From positions 19,562 through 83,561 of the forward strand of contig PQXF01000004.1 of NCBI GenBank assembly GCA_003194445.1: 64,000 nt of DNA, written 5' to 3'. The notes beneath the pieces are model-generated. The model had not been told where the DNA came from and did no database searches. It was given only the letters and a program-made list of their open reading frames with translations. Each line of letters begins with the position of its first letter. Within the stretch, counting starts at the first letter, position 1. Origin of the DNA: Candidatus Methanogaster sp. GTDB lineage: Archaea > Halobacteriota > Methanosarcinia > Methanosarcinales > Methanogasteraceae. Shown piece after piece: positions 30,907 to 42,900 of this stretch. The position numbers and the translations under genes were made by a program.

Positions 30907-31125
30907 CTATAATCCTCGCCACTTCATTGTAGCATCCCCGGTAAGCCCCGCCCCAAGAATCGTGTAGCGCTCAGGACGGATCTCTGATGCATGAACCAGC
31001 GCGTCGATGATGCACTGGTCAGGAATCCCGAGTTCCGTAGCAGTCGTGGGCGCACCGACTGTTTGCAGCGCAGCCCTGATCTGCTGCCAGTTGCCATCGT
31101 GTAGGTACATCAAGATCGCGCTTCG
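30907..31125 (-). pseudogene. 3' end remnant of glycerol-1-phosphate dehydrogenase (egsA)
   Basis: [63 protein letters not shown] parallels the intact egsA C-terminus at 34212. Confidence 0.88.
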
Positions 31126-31309
31126 TGGCTGACTATACCACCATCCACATACAACTATAATTATATTCATTGTATGCAATACTACTTTAATGTAATATAT
31201 ATCTTAACAAGGTGGGTGAATCACCGCTAACAAACGTTGCTGGTGTGATTTTTTATGACGAAATAAGAGAAGATCAATATCCATTTTTATTTTTTTGTAT
31301 TGAAATTAA

Positions 31310-31999
31310 TCAGTCCGAAATATTAACTTCATTCACAGGCATTTTCTCTATGAGATTGTTTAACTCATTCAGTTGCCTATTGATTTTAGACAAATGGTCA
31401 CGCATACTTTCAGTGGTCGAATCATCTATCAAAACACCGTCTTCCGTGCAGATTTCCATGGATTCGATTACCGTGCCCATAAGCGATGCCGATAGATATA
31501 GAATATCATCTACATCATCCCTGATGTGAAGAATTTCTCTGCCGTAAGAGTGTATTATAAGGTCTATCATCGGTATGTTTCGGTCCATATCCATAGAATT
31601 TCTATTAGAAACATTTGTCCAACTATTGATACGGTTTTCAGCAGTTTTTAAAAAACATCTATCAAATTCTGGTTTTAATACTTTGGAATAACGTCTTTTA
31701 AAATCCATTAACTCTTGGATAACGTCTTCTGACTGTCCAGCCTTTGCAAGAATATCGAAAATCGCATCACTATCATCAGATGACTGGAACACAGCAGAAA
31801 TAATTCGAAACTGATCAGGAATTTTTATAGTTAAATTGGAGATTTTAAATGAGATGTCCTCGCCCCTTACACTTTGTAAGAAAAGTTCATCAAATTCTTG
31901 TTTGATTAAATCCTTTGTGGATATGTACATAGCCATATCCTCCTTGACCTTTTTTATGATTTCATCATCTATTGAATTAGTCTCTGCCATGTCAATCAT
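31310..31999 (-). CDS. Hypothetical protein, 229 aa
   Basis: Long ORF overlapping the next gene by 4 nt (operon-like); no recognised family. Confidence 0.65.
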   Translation of the reverse strand: MIDMAETNSIDDEIIKKVKEDMAMYISTKDLIKQEFDELFLQSVRGEDISFKISNLTIKIPDQFRIISAVFQSSDDSDAIFDILAKAGQSEDVIQELMDFKRRYSKVLKPEFDRCFLKTAENRINSWTNVSNRNSMDMDRNIPMIDLIIHSYGREILHIRDDVDDILYLSASLMGTVIESMEICTEDGVLIDDSTTESMRDHLSKINRQLNELNNLIEKMPVNEVNISD

Positions 32000-32952
32000 C
32001 GAGTGTATAGCCCCAAAAAATTATCACGTGTTGATTTTTCAGGAATGTTTTCCTTTGAGTAATTATGCCCCATCAAGTGACTATATGCTGTTGCTTCATT
32101 ACTCTTGGATGCACACCCATACAGATTCATATGTGGTATGCTCTGTGGATTATTAGCAATGTATTTCGCCGGACCAATATGAATAACCGATCGTTCCAAA
32201 AGATTTTGGGCAACTCCCTCTGATAACCGTCGATAATCGATTGAAGGAATGTTAGATAAATAGACATCCGTAACTCGCTGAATAATTTCATCAGGAACAC
32301 CAAGTTTAATTGATAAATCCGACGTATCAGCCTCTGGATGATGTGCAATACTCTGTAATATCTCCTCGAATTCATCTACGTGCAACAATGGTTCTGACAA
32401 CTCTTGAGCAACGAGTTCGCCTTCGACTGTTAATCTGCAAAATGTTTTGTTACCTTCTTTGGCGGTATGAACGATGTCATTATCAACCATCCTTTTAATA
32501 ATTTGAGATAGTGACGACATGCTAACACCGTACCCTATCTCTTTTGTGAGTTCTTTTTGAAGTTCGCTCATATATAGTGATGCCTTCCTATGCAAAATTA
32601 ATGCTATTTTATCTCTTAGTCTACCACTCTTGACAAAATCAACTTTTTTTTTATTGGGAATGTTACCTGCAAGCAGATAGGCGATATCCTCCATTGCTTC
32701 CAGTCTACCAACCAATCGTTTCTTATCGTTCTTATAGAAATGTCTGATAACACCTCCCACCTCTTTTTTAACAGTTTGGAAAAATCCAATATCTTTTCTT
32801 ATTATTGCGGCTGAAAACATCAAATCTAAAGCATGGACTGAAATTAACATATCCTCCTCGACCTCTGCTTCCAACATCTTGTTTTTTACTGCATCGAATC
32901 CTTCGGTCGCGAGATCGATACTTTTTTCCATCTGGTCTTCATTCATCGTCAT
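31996..32952 (-). CDS. Hypothetical winged-helix-like protein, 318 aa
   Basis: LRDKIALILHRKASLYMSELQKELTKEIGYGVSMSSLSQIIKRMVDNDIVHTAKEGNKTFCRLTVEGELVAQEL is wHTH-like. Confidence 0.65.
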   Translation of the reverse strand: MTMNEDQMEKSIDLATEGFDAVKNKMLEAEVEEDMLISVHALDLMFSAAIIRKDIGFFQTVKKEVGGVIRHFYKNDKKRLVGRLEAMEDIAYLLAGNIPNKKKVDFVKSGRLRDKIALILHRKASLYMSELQKELTKEIGYGVSMSSLSQIIKRMVDNDIVHTAKEGNKTFCRLTVEGELVAQELSEPLLHVDEFEEILQSIAHHPEADTSDLSIKLGVPDEIIQRVTDVYLSNIPSIDYRRLSEGVAQNLLERSVIHIGPAKYIANNPQSIPHMNLYGCASKSNEATAYSHLMGHNYSKENIPEKSTRDNFLGLYTR

Positions 32953-33053
32953 GGCGGCTCAATCCTTCTGCGATAGTTTACAGATTGTTTATGTTGAGTA
33001 ACCTAACCTACACATTAACCTATATATGCCTATCGCTTCTTCATCTATTAAAT

Positions 33054-33719
33054 ATGTCGGCGCGAGATTTCCTAAAAGGACTTGTCAAATATGCAGACTT
33101 AACAAGAGAAGAGGAACGCATCGATATTCTATCACATAACGAGGGTGTGTTTGTTGAAGTTGTTAATATAAGTGAAAACATACAAAAATGTCTTTCTACG
33201 TTCGATGCTAGTAAGAATTTAATTAAATTTCTTAAAAATGATTTCTACGAATTTTTTTTGTTTTTCTATAAGACCCATCTACCTGAGCTTAAAAGGTATC
33301 CACACTCTTTTTCAGCTATGGATGTAAAAGAAGGCATCTCAAATTGTCCTGATGCAATTTATTGTCTTGTTTTAGAAGATTACATTAAAAATGATAGTTG
33401 GGAGAGGTTAAAACGTATTATAGAAAATTACATGAATCTTGACACGTACCTGATCGGCAAATTTTTTATATTAACATCGTTGCGGCGAGGATCTTGCAGA
33501 TTGGAAGATAATTGGGATAATATAATATCTCTTATTGACAAATATTGCGAAAAGCGCGAGTCTACTCTGAGAGTCTTTGACATAGATGATATCGAGAAGA
33601 CGTTTTTAGAATGTAACGATGTGCAGCCGATAACAAAAGAAAGGTTTGATGAGCTACGACGAATTGGAGACGGCATTATGCAGCAAATGCACGATAACTG
33701 TCCATGGAAAAAGATTTAG
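33054..33719 (+). CDS. Hypothetical protein, 221 aa
   Basis: ATG after TATA-like TATATATGCC; MSARDFLKGLVKYADLTREEERIDILSHNEGVFVEVVNIS. Confidence 0.55.
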   Translation: MSARDFLKGLVKYADLTREEERIDILSHNEGVFVEVVNISENIQKCLSTFDASKNLIKFLKNDFYEFFLFFYKTHLPELKRYPHSFSAMDVKEGISNCPDAIYCLVLEDYIKNDSWERLKRIIENYMNLDTYLIGKFFILTSLRRGSCRLEDNWDNIISLIDKYCEKRESTLRVFDIDDIEKTFLECNDVQPITKERFDELRRIGDGIMQQMHDNCPWKKI

Positions 33720-33728
33720 GATTATTTT

Positions 33729-34166
33729 ATGTGTTACATTTCTTTGATTATCGAGAAACCCTTGGCTGAAACCATATTTGTGACTGCTGCTCAGTGTGTA
33801 GCAACCATCATTGGAATCGTTGGCATGTTCATAATCTTTCGTGTTGAGCAGTGGAAAGGAGAGAAATGGAGAGTCGAAGATCGATTAAATGAATTGAATC
33901 GCCATCCGGAAACACCCGGTCCGATCGAATCCACCAGGATCAGATTGAAAGAATTAGAAGATCACCCTCCTTTTTGCAAAACAAGACTTCTTACGTTTAT
34001 AATCCCAAATATTGCCACAATAGTTACTGCGATGATTTGTTTACTAATGCTTAATGGATGCGCGGACATTGTTAGCGCAATTCCTGCTGTTGTGGTCCTA
34101 CTTTTACTGTCACTTTCTGTCTTATTAACAGTATATATTATTTATGATATGACAAAATTAAAATAA
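33729..34166 (+). CDS. Small membrane protein, 145 aa
   Basis: Hydrophobic segments FVTAAQCVATIIGIVGMFIIF, FIIPNIATIVTAMICLLML and IPAVVVLLLLSLSVLLTVYII; closely follows 33054-33719. Confidence 0.6.
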   Translation: MCYISLIIEKPLAETIFVTAAQCVATIIGIVGMFIIFRVEQWKGEKWRVEDRLNELNRHPETPGPIESTRIRLKELEDHPPFCKTRLLTFIIPNIATIVTAMICLLMLNGCADIVSAIPAVVVLLLLSLSVLLTVYIIYDMTKLK

Positions 34167-34211
34167 ATAACTTTAAAAAAAGAAACGATAAGTAAACGTG
34201 CATAATAAAAA

Positions 34212-35264
34212 TCAACCAATGACTTCCGTAATCCGCGCCACGTTCATTGCCGCGTCCCGGGTAAGCCCGGCTCCGAGAATCGTATATCGCTCGGGACGGA
34301 TCTCTGATGCATGAACCAGCGCGTCGATGATGCACTGGCCAGGGATCCCGAGTTCTGCGGCAGTCGTTGGCGCACCGATCGTTCGCAGCGCAGCCCTGAT
34401 CTGCTGCCAGTTGCCGCCGTGCAGGTACATCATCATGATTGTGCCGACGCCGCACTGCTCGCCGTGCAGGGCTGGTTCAGGCGCGATTTCGTCCAGTGCG
34501 TGGCTGAACTTATGCTCTGATCCGGATGCTGGCATGGATGAGCCGGCAATGCTCATTGCAACACCGCTTGAGACAAGTGCCTTAATAACAAGCCTTGCAG
34601 ATTCCTCAAGTTCCGGTTTGATCGTCTCTGCCCGGTCCATCACAATCTGCGCAGTCATCCGGGACAGTGTGGCAGCATACTCGCTGTATGGCGCGTTTCT
34701 GAGCCGGTGCGCAAGCTCCCAGTCGAGAACCGCGGTGTAGTTCGAGACGATATCGCCACATCCCGATGCAAGGAAACGATGCGGAGCCCGGGCGATGATC
34801 CCTGTGTCCGCGATGATCCCCAGTGGCGCCTGCGCCGGAACCGAGACCGTGTCGCCATCGCGGGCGATCGATGCACGCATCGATGCGATGCCGTCGTGCG
34901 CTGCTGCTGTCGGCACGCTCAGAAACGGGATATCGAGCATCGTCGATGCGAGTTTCGCGACATCGATCACTGTGCCGCCGCCGACTCCAACGAGGAAGGA
35001 GGCGTTCTCTGCCGCGGTTACTGTGCTGTCTATGTTCTCCTGGTCAGCGTTCGTGACGATTGCGATGTCTGTTGCGAATCCGTCATTGCTGAGTATGTCT
35101 GCTACGGACTCGCCAGCAATCTCTCGCGTCTTTCTGCCGGTTACGATGATGGCGCGCTTGCCCAGTTTGAGTTCGGTGCATATACGGGCGGTGTCGGCTA
35201 TGATACCGTGTCCGATCGCGATGTTGCGTGGGAGTTGCATCCATTTCTGTGATTTTGGGGTCAT
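34212..35264 (-). CDS. egsA: Glycerol-1-phosphate dehydrogenase [NAD(P)+]
   Basis: [73 protein letters not shown]. Confidence 0.93.
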   Translation of the reverse strand: MTPKSQKWMQLPRNIAIGHGIIADTARICTELKLGKRAIIVTGRKTREIAGESVADILSNDGFATDIAIVTNADQENIDSTVTAAENASFLVGVGGGTVIDVAKLASTMLDIPFLSVPTAAAHDGIASMRASIARDGDTVSVPAQAPLGIIADTGIIARAPHRFLASGCGDIVSNYTAVLDWELAHRLRNAPYSEYAATLSRMTAQIVMDRAETIKPELEESARLVIKALVSSGVAMSIAGSSMPASGSEHKFSHALDEIAPEPALHGEQCGVGTIMMMYLHGGNWQQIRAALRTIGAPTTAAELGIPGQCIIDALVHASEIRPERYTILGAGLTRDAAMNVARITEVIG

Positions 35265-36007
35265 GGGGATGTGTTGCGGTTATCTAAAAGATGCTTCTTA
35301 ATTATTTTTTTGACATAATCTGGTACTGGGCGACCGTGGCTATTGGCTACTGTTTTCAGCTTATCATATATCGCCACATCTTCTTCGTCCCAGATTATAT
35401 CGAGACGCCGTATCTCTCTCAAAGCTATGTGGATATAATTCTCAGGATGTGTCCAATAACAGTTAGAACAGATTTTATCGGATTTTTCAGTTAGCCAGTT
35501 GGTACAATGTTCGCATGACCAGGACTTTGCCCGATTGCATGAACCGCACAACAACATATAGTCTTCTGAATCCTTATTCTGGCTGTTGCGGTCTCCTGCA
35601 ATCTCATAAGGTATCCTATGATCTATCTGCAAGTATCTTGAATGATGTCTCCCCATACAAATTGCACAACGTCCATGACCACTCTCATAAAGTTCCTGTT
35701 TAAACTTTTTTGAAAATGTTTTTCTTCCACCAAATTTATCTTCATCGATCTTAGACAAATCACCGAAACGATATGCAGCGATATTATGTCCATCCGAAGA
35801 TTTAACTGTAAATGTTTCTATTGGTATTCCCGCCTCACGAACATCACGTACAGCTCTTGGAGGGTGCTTATAACCATATTCACTCTCTAAATCTTCAGTT
35901 GTTATAAATCCGTGCTCGCTGATGTGTTTAACGACAACCCTTGCTCGCTTACTTAGAAGTGACGTCAAAAGTTCAGCAAGTTCTTCAGACACATCTTTAT
36001 TAGCCAT
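35261..36007 (-). CDS. HNH endonuclease (restriction-like)
   Basis: [29 protein letters not shown]...[19 protein letters not shown]; adjacent to a Dam-type methylase. Confidence 0.85.
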   Translation of the reverse strand: MANKDVSEELAELLTSLLSKRARVVVKHISEHGFITTEDLESEYGYKHPPRAVRDVREAGIPIETFTVKSSDGHNIAAYRFGDLSKIDEDKFGGRKTFSKKFKQELYESGHGRCAICMGRHHSRYLQIDHRIPYEIAGDRNSQNKDSEDYMLLCGSCNRAKSWSCEHCTNWLTEKSDKICSNCYWTHPENYIHIALREIRRLDIIWDEEDVAIYDKLKTVANSHGRPVPDYVKKIIKKHLLDNRNTSP

Positions 36008-36009
36008 AC

Positions 36010-36942
36010 TTAATCTCTGTTTAAGGGCAGTGCCATTTGTTTAGTACCGCGGTAGGGGATTACCTTGCTTAAAATTTTATCCGGTGGCATATTAAGACGT
36101 TTAACCAAATCTCCAGAGAGATAGATCGACTCATAAGTTATCTCATTCCTGCCCAGTAGCGTGGATTGGGTTGAACGACCCGCGTTTACCTCCATTCGCT
36201 GAATATCGATATCCGTGGGAATTTCCTTACCGTATGTTTTCCCCTCCTTGCGACCATCATAGCTCAGTATAAATGATATGCGGCGTCTGGCCAGTTTTTC
36301 TATCTGGGATAGGAAATCATCAAAATCGATGCCATTATAATATCTGGGGTCTCTGCCAGTGCACACACCTTGATACGGGGGGTCCATATAAACCAGATCT
36401 GTTTTTGAAACTTTTTTTAAAATGTTTTTATAATCATCATGGGTTATGATCGTTCTGCCACGCAATAAATATGATACCACAAATATATCACTCCTCATTT
36501 TGTCAGGATGACGCCCCTTTCTTCTGTTATCCGGACTTTGGTTAAATTCGCCTTTGGAATTATATCGGATAGAAGCTTTCACACATCTGGCTAATAAATA
36601 AAGAAAATAATCAGGTCTTCCGGTACTGTTAAATTTGTCACGAACTATAAAGTAAAATTCTTTTTCCCTGCCTTTCTGTTCATTCCAGAGGGTTTCATAT
36701 CCATCAGAAATGCCACTGGGATTTGTAATGATTTCATTCCAAAGATCCATTAAAGGTTTATTTAAATCGTTTATATGAAATCTGTGTGACTTCCCATGAG
36801 AAGCAGTAGCAAGCGAAACCGCTGCTGAGCCGGCAAAAGGTTCAACCAATGTGTCAAACCGGTGCGGGAAGAATGATAATATTGTTCCGGATATGTTTCG
36901 TTTACTCCCTTGGTATGGTATAGGATGGGGAACTCTTTTCAT
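36010..36942 (-). CDS. Dam/D12-class DNA adenine methyltransferase
   Basis: PIPYQGSKRNISGTILSFFP, VEPFAGSAAVSLA, DLVYMDPPYQG. Confidence 0.92.
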   Translation of the reverse strand: MKRVPHPIPYQGSKRNISGTILSFFPHRFDTLVEPFAGSAAVSLATASHGKSHRFHINDLNKPLMDLWNEIITNPSGISDGYETLWNEQKGREKEFYFIVRDKFNSTGRPDYFLYLLARCVKASIRYNSKGEFNQSPDNRRKGRHPDKMRSDIFVVSYLLRGRTIITHDDYKNILKKVSKTDLVYMDPPYQGVCTGRDPRYYNGIDFDDFLSQIEKLARRRISFILSYDGRKEGKTYGKEIPTDIDIQRMEVNAGRSTQSTLLGRNEITYESIYLSGDLVKRLNMPPDKILSKVIPYRGTKQMALPLNRD

Positions 36943-37289
36943 ATCAATCTCTATACTTATACCTGCTTGTTAAAAACACATCCTCGAATCCTTTGGACTT
37001 GAGCAGCGCCGAAAAAGTCAGCATCATATCTATCCCATCTTCCGCTTGGGAACACCGTACAGGTAGTGATCGTGCTCTTCTGACCAATCTTCCGGTCCTT
37101 CAACCGTTCCCGCGTACTTTCTGAGTATATCCCATGCGTTCCCTCCATCCGGTCGCCTCACGATCTTTCACCCCATCCACAGCTCTTCCTCGAGTTCACT
37201 CAAAGCACATCGCCCCTATTTTTTCAGAATCCGAAGGGCAGGACGCTCCGGAAGATCAATCAACGGGTCCCGACAGTATGTGCGCACCA

Positions 37290-38069
37290 TCACACCACCC
37301 CCTGCAAGTACGCAAGACTCGCCTCCCCCTCCTCGAGATTACGCGCCTCGATCACAAACCTGCACCCGCTGTGCCGTTTATACAGTTCACCCATCACATC
37401 CGCCCACGCAATCGTGCCCTCTCCGATCGGCAGATGCTCATCCCTCCTGCCATTGTTGTCATGGATATGGACGTGCACGATCTCTTTCATCCCGAGAAAC
37501 TCTGAGAGTACCCCGTTCGTGTGCGCATGTCCGACATCAAGCGTCATACCGAGATTCTCCCGGTCCACAAGTTCGATCATGCCAGCCATCTCATCCGGTT
37601 CTTTCCCAAAGATTAGCTCCATCCTCGGCATGTTCTCGACAGCGAGTCTGACGCCGAGGTCACCTGCAGAGTCGCAGAGCTGCTGCAGCCCTGCGATGTT
37701 CTGTTGCCATGCAAGATATGGAATCTGCATCCCGAGCGGCGAGAGGTAACCCGGATGCACGACCATCAGGTCTGAAAACTCTGACGCAACCCGGATACAT
37801 GACGTTAACTGCCGAAGTACCTCATCCCAGATCGGATAGTTCAGGCTGGCAAGGTTCAGGTCTGAAAACGGCAGATGGATCGTTATCGCAAGGTCTGTCG
37901 TCTCACAGACCTTCCGCATCTGTGCAAGGTTCTGGCTATCGAGAGCCTGCGTTCCCTCGTGCACAACCTCCCAGCCGCCAAAGCCAATATCCTCGAGGCC
38001 GCAAGCCCAGCTAAACGGGTCATCGATGACCGATATGGATGAGAAACTGATGTTTCGAGAGGGTCTCAT
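37290..38069 (-). CDS. Sugar phosphate isomerase/epimerase-like TIM-barrel (AP_endonuc_2 family)
   Basis: [20 protein letters not shown]...[13 protein letters not shown]...[22 protein letters not shown]. Confidence 0.87.
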   Translation of the reverse strand: MRPSRNISFSSISVIDDPFSWACGLEDIGFGGWEVVHEGTQALDSQNLAQMRKVCETTDLAITIHLPFSDLNLASLNYPIWDEVLRQLTSCIRVASEFSDLMVVHPGYLSPLGMQIPYLAWQQNIAGLQQLCDSAGDLGVRLAVENMPRMELIFGKEPDEMAGMIELVDRENLGMTLDVGHAHTNGVLSEFLGMKEIVHVHIHDNNGRRDEHLPIGEGTIAWADVMGELYKRHSGCRFVIEARNLEEGEASLAYLQGVV

Positions 38070-39925
38070 TTATCCTTATCCACTGCTTCGTAATCTGCGT
38101 CAACCACGTCTTCCTCGCCTGCTTCTGCAGATCCTGCTCCCGCTCCGCCTTCGGGAGCCGCCTGTGCAGCCTCCGCACCTTTCTGATACATTGCAGCAGC
38201 GACCGGGTAGATAGCTTCTGTCAGTTCCTCGGTCTTCTTTTTCATCTCTTCTGTGTCCGCACCCTCGATCGCAGTTTTAAGTTCCTCTATACCTTTCTCG
38301 ACCGTTTCTCGCTGTTCAGCTGTTACAAGATCGCCTGCCTCTTCGAGGGTCTTCTCTGCCGAGGTTACGAGAGCTTCAGCAGTATTCTTCGCTTCGACCG
38401 CCTCTTTCACGCTCTTATCCTCTTCAGCGTGATCCTCTGCGTCCCTGACCATCCGCTTGATCTCTTCATCAGATAGTCCTCCTGGCTTCTTGATCGTGAT
38501 CGACTGCTCCTTTCCTGTACCAAGATCTTTCGCAGTCACATTTAAGATGCCGTTTGCATCGATATCGAAGGTAACCTCGATCTGCGGGATTCCCCTGGGC
38601 GCAGGAGGGATGCCGTCGAGCATAAATCTGCCCATCGTCTCGTTTGCAGATGCGACGCCGCGCTCTCCTTGCAGGACATGAATCTCGACCGAAGGCTGAT
38701 TGGCAGATGCTGTTGAGAATATCTGGCCCTTCTTTGTCGGTATCGTTGTGTTCCGCTCGATAAGTGGCGTTGCAACCCCGCCAAGCGTCTCGATGCCGAG
38801 TGTCAGCGGCGTCACGTCCAGTAGCAGCACATCCTTCTTGACATCACCCGAAAGCACTCCGCCCTGGATTGCAGCACCCGTTGCGACTGCCTCATCCGGA
38901 TTGATGTTCTTGTACGGCTTCTTTCCGGTGACCCGCTCGACCGCAGCAATGACTGCTGGTGTCCTGGTTGCGCCTCCGACAAGGAGCACGCGGTCGATCT
39001 TCTCTTTCGAGAGCCCCGCGCTCTTGATTGCATCCTCCATCGGTTCCACTGTCTTGTTCACAAGGTCAGCGGTCAATTCATCGAACTTTGCACGTGTGAG
39101 AGTCATCTCCAGATGCTTTGGCTGCCCGTCCGGACCGACCGTGATAAACGGCAGGTTGATGTCGGTTGTGACCACCGTGGACAGTTCGACCTTCGCCTTC
39201 TCAGCCGCATCGGTGAGCCTCTGCATCACTGACTTATCCTTGGAAAGATCGATTCCTTCCTGTTTTTTGAATTCGGCTACGATATGATCCACAATATCCT
39301 GATCGAAGTCGTCCCCGCCAAGATGCGTGTCTCCGGATGTTGATTTGACCTCGAATGTGCCGATGCTTGGATCCAGTTCCAGGATCGAGACATCGAATGT
39401 GCCGCCCCCGAGATCGTACACCATCACGGTCTGCTCGCCCTCGGTCTTGTCGATCCCATAAGCAAATGCCGCCGCGGTCGGCTCGTTGATGATCCTCTTC
39501 ACATCGAACCCTGCTATCGCTCCGGCATCTTTTGTCGCCTGCCGCTGGGAGTCGTCAAAGTATGCGGGCACTGTGATCACTGCTTCCGTAATCGTCTCCC
39601 CGAGATACGCCTCTGCATCACTCTTCATCTTCTGAAGGATCATTGCAGAGATCTCCTGTGGCTTATAGTCCTTTCCGTCGATGTTTACGGTGTAACCCTT
39701 CTCACCGACATGCCGTTTGATTGAGGAGATCGTCCGTTCCGGGTTCAAGATTGCCTGTCTCTTTGCGATCTGCCCCACCAGACGTTCCCCGGTCTTTGAG
39801 AAGCCCACCACCGATGGCGTTGTTCTTCCGCCCTCTGCGTTCGGTATGATCGTCGCTTCGCCGGCTTCTATCGTCGCCATACATGAGTTTGTGGTTCCAA
39901 GATCAATTCCTAATATTTTTGCCAT
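38066..39925 (-). CDS. dnaK: Chaperone DnaK (Hsp70)
   Basis: [45 protein letters not shown] complement at 39923-39925 (the listed ORF start is too far upstream). Confidence 0.97.
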   Translation of the reverse strand: MAKILGIDLGTTNSCMATIEAGEATIIPNAEGGRTTPSVVGFSKTGERLVGQIAKRQAILNPERTISSIKRHVGEKGYTVNIDGKDYKPQEISAMILQKMKSDAEAYLGETITEAVITVPAYFDDSQRQATKDAGAIAGFDVKRIINEPTAAAFAYGIDKTEGEQTVMVYDLGGGTFDVSILELDPSIGTFEVKSTSGDTHLGGDDFDQDIVDHIVAEFKKQEGIDLSKDKSVMQRLTDAAEKAKVELSTVVTTDINLPFITVGPDGQPKHLEMTLTRAKFDELTADLVNKTVEPMEDAIKSAGLSKEKIDRVLLVGGATRTPAVIAAVERVTGKKPYKNINPDEAVATGAAIQGGVLSGDVKKDVLLLDVTPLTLGIETLGGVATPLIERNTTIPTKKGQIFSTASANQPSVEIHVLQGERGVASANETMGRFMLDGIPPAPRGIPQIEVTFDIDANGILNVTAKDLGTGKEQSITIKKPGGLSDEEIKRMVRDAEDHAEEDKSVKEAVEAKNTAEALVTSAEKTLEEAGDLVTAEQRETVEKGIEELKTAIEGADTEEMKKKTEELTEAIYPVAAAMYQKGAEAAQAAPEGGAGAGSAEAGEEDVVDADYEAVDKDK

Positions 39926-39989
39926 GTTGTTATACCTCTTAAATATTGATTCCGATGTTGTGATATTAAGTTTTTGTGAAACAATTCGC

Positions 39990-42900
39990 TCACACCATAT
40001 CCGATTCACCGTACCGCTTCCGGTCCTCGAGTTCCTGCTTCTTTGCGGCATTCCACCCGGATACCGCCTGGAGATATCCTGTAACCCGTGACAACTGCTC
40101 CACGTTCGTTGATCCACAGTTCGGACACTCGTCCTTTAACCCGGGCGCGAGATGGGAACAGTCCGTGCATATAGTCATATCTCTTGTGAATGCGAAGTAG
40201 CCGGTCTGCGTATTCTTTGCAATCCGCATCGCGAAGTCGCGAAGCCCTTTCGGGTCGGGTGTGCTCTCACCAAGGAATATGTGCATGATATTGCCGCCGT
40301 CCACGATCGGGAAGAAGACGTGCTCAAGCCCTATACGCTCTGCAAGCGAGATGCCAGCGCCCGGTGGAATGTGCGTGCCGTTTGTGTAGTATATCGGAAG
40401 ATCCCTTGTCTTATGGATGCTTGCAAGCGCCCGATCAATGTCGCCTTTGACCACCTTTTTTGCACATTCCGAATATCTGGGATCGAGTATGTCAGCCACG
40501 GCAAACCGGCCAACAGTCGTCTCAGCAGGCGTTCTTGCAAGTGCAATCGTCATGCCATGCTCTTCGCTTAGCTCCTTTGAGTAAAACTCCATCTCGGTCA
40601 TCGCCCGGATCGCAAGCTTCCACGCGTCCTTTGATTCGTGCAACTGGTGCCCGGTATGGTGCTCTACCATCTCGTTGATGCCGACGACACCGATCTCGTA
40701 CACGAGGCCTTCCAGATCGACCGCCTGTGACCCTTTCTCCCTGGTAACCGGATCCAGTGGGCGCTGTGTAGCAAACGGCATCCGCTGCGCATCTACGATC
40801 TGATTCATCCATTCCCTCTTGATCTTGTGGATCTGTACCGCGATGTCCATCATCCGCTTCAACTCGTTAAATAGCGCCTCATCGTCGTGGTTCGCCCGGT
40901 ATGCGGCTCTCGGGCAGTTTACTGAGATGACCTGCCACGCCCCCATCGAGAAATGCTTCCCGTCCTTAAAGATGAGTTTATCATCGAAATCGGAATCGGT
41001 GTCCGAATTTGAGGAGAAATTATAAGCACAACAGTTTCCTGTTATGATACCGAGCGCGTTAGGGAAATTGTGCGTATCAGAGACATCCACCAGATCGTAA
41101 ACATAGCCGTCATAATCGATATCCTCAATTCTCCTGACTCTGAGTGGGTGGATGTCCCCCCCGACAATGTTTTCGATGATCTGCGCACCGTCTCCGTCTG
41201 CATCGATCAGCGACGGGCTTACGTGTTGACAACCGCCCGAGCGATACTGGCTCGAGTATGTTAGGTTAGAGTACCCAAGCCCGCTCTCCTCGATCGGGAT
41301 TCTGGTGAATATGCCTGCGGTTTTCCTCAGGTCTGCATGGACTGCAGAAGCGCCATATCCTACCGTTTGCTCGAATTTTTGGATCTGCTCCTGTGCAGTG
41401 ACGCTCACTATGAACGTCGGCAGGAGGTAGGATTCTTTCGTTTGCGGATGCATGGTCTTCTGCATACGCTCGTAATAGTTCATCTGCACGTCGACCCGCC
41501 CGGCAAGAAGCACCAATTTCTGTACTGCTAATTTTGATACTAGTTTGAGGCGAATCGTGCTGGCACGAGATTCGTATTCACCATATCTCTCATGTTTAAG
41601 AATATTAACTCGGGATTCAGCATTTCCATCGCCGACAAAGACTCCCTGAAGATACTCCCCGACAAGTGCTGGTTCAACGTTGTAGAGCAGATCTGGCACA
41701 GATTTGTCATGCGCTGTGTGACCGCATCCAAGCGCATCCAGAAGCAGATACAGCAGTTTACTGTTGATGGTCACATTTACAGCGGTAGACTCGATGGAAA
41801 TGATCGGATCGATTTCAAGACTCTCCTTTATACACTGTTTTGCATCATCGATGAGATCTGTTTCATGCTTGCCAAAAGAGAGGCGCACGGAATATCTGCG
41901 CCCTGAATGGTCGCTGCACCCCTCGGACATGTAATATCCAAGAAATCGCACGAATTCGGGAGTTATATAAAATGTTTTCGGAAGTCCCTTTCTTTTGGCG
42001 TGCAGGATGTTGACCATACCGTTCTTGACAGTTATCTCGCTAACGCGAGCTCTCGAGCCGGAGGCGTCACCAAATCCTGCCTCGATCAGGATATCCTCAA
42101 GGTCGATGCTGTGCACAGCAGCGCCCTCAAATCCAGTCTGTTTCATGACCGGGAGATAATCTCCAGCGGCGAGTTCGCGAGTTGTTATCTTCTCGAATCC
42201 TCCTGACCTGTAGACGAATACTGGGTGATCAGGAGTTACCTTGATGCGCCTTCCTGATTCAAGGATGACGTTTAATAGTTTCCCTCTGTATCTCTTGCGC
42301 ATGATGCCACTAAACGGGTGCGCATCCACACTGAATCTGCCAAACTCCATACTTGGTGCCGATGCATCGAGTCTGGCAAATTCAACATCGCCATCGACGT
42401 GAGTGCCACCCGCAGCACCCCTCTCGAAGAGATTGCTAATATAATCCACCTTTACGTTTCCATCAACGATAATCGGTACTAATTCATCCTTACTCAAGCA
42501 TTGATAGCAACTTATCCCCTCTCCAGCACCACGATACGCCGGTATCTGGTTATCGAAGTAAGGAGTGCCAAATTTTGCTGCCAGTTCGAAGGTGAGATCA
42601 TAAAGTTCGGAATAAGTCGGAAGATCGGGATGTTTTGCATTAAACTCTTCGTCCTCTCCCATGAAATCGGGCTCTATCGAGATCTCCGGCTTCGGGAAAT
42701 TAAATGGCTTGCCCCAGTAATCCCCTCCAAGCATGACATTCATCAGCGCCTTAAACGATATCCGCACCTCGCGCTCAAACTCGCCATACATCCGAAGCGG
42801 AGCCTGATCCGGATCGCCGTTATAGATTCTTCCCTTGTATACAACGGGCTTATCCCTCCAGAGCTTTGGAACGCCCGGAGCCAGCTGGACAGACGAGAAG

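Noticed and set aside
36960-37290. Possible gene between the Dam methylase and the TIM-barrel gene
   Set aside because: Only short overlapping ORFs in several frames without recognisable motifs; may be gene debris but not supportable.
38066-40117. 683-aa DnaK with a 64-aa N-terminal extension
   Set aside because: The extension is not DnaK-like and overlaps the nrdD 3' region; [13 protein letters not shown] at 39925 is the real start.
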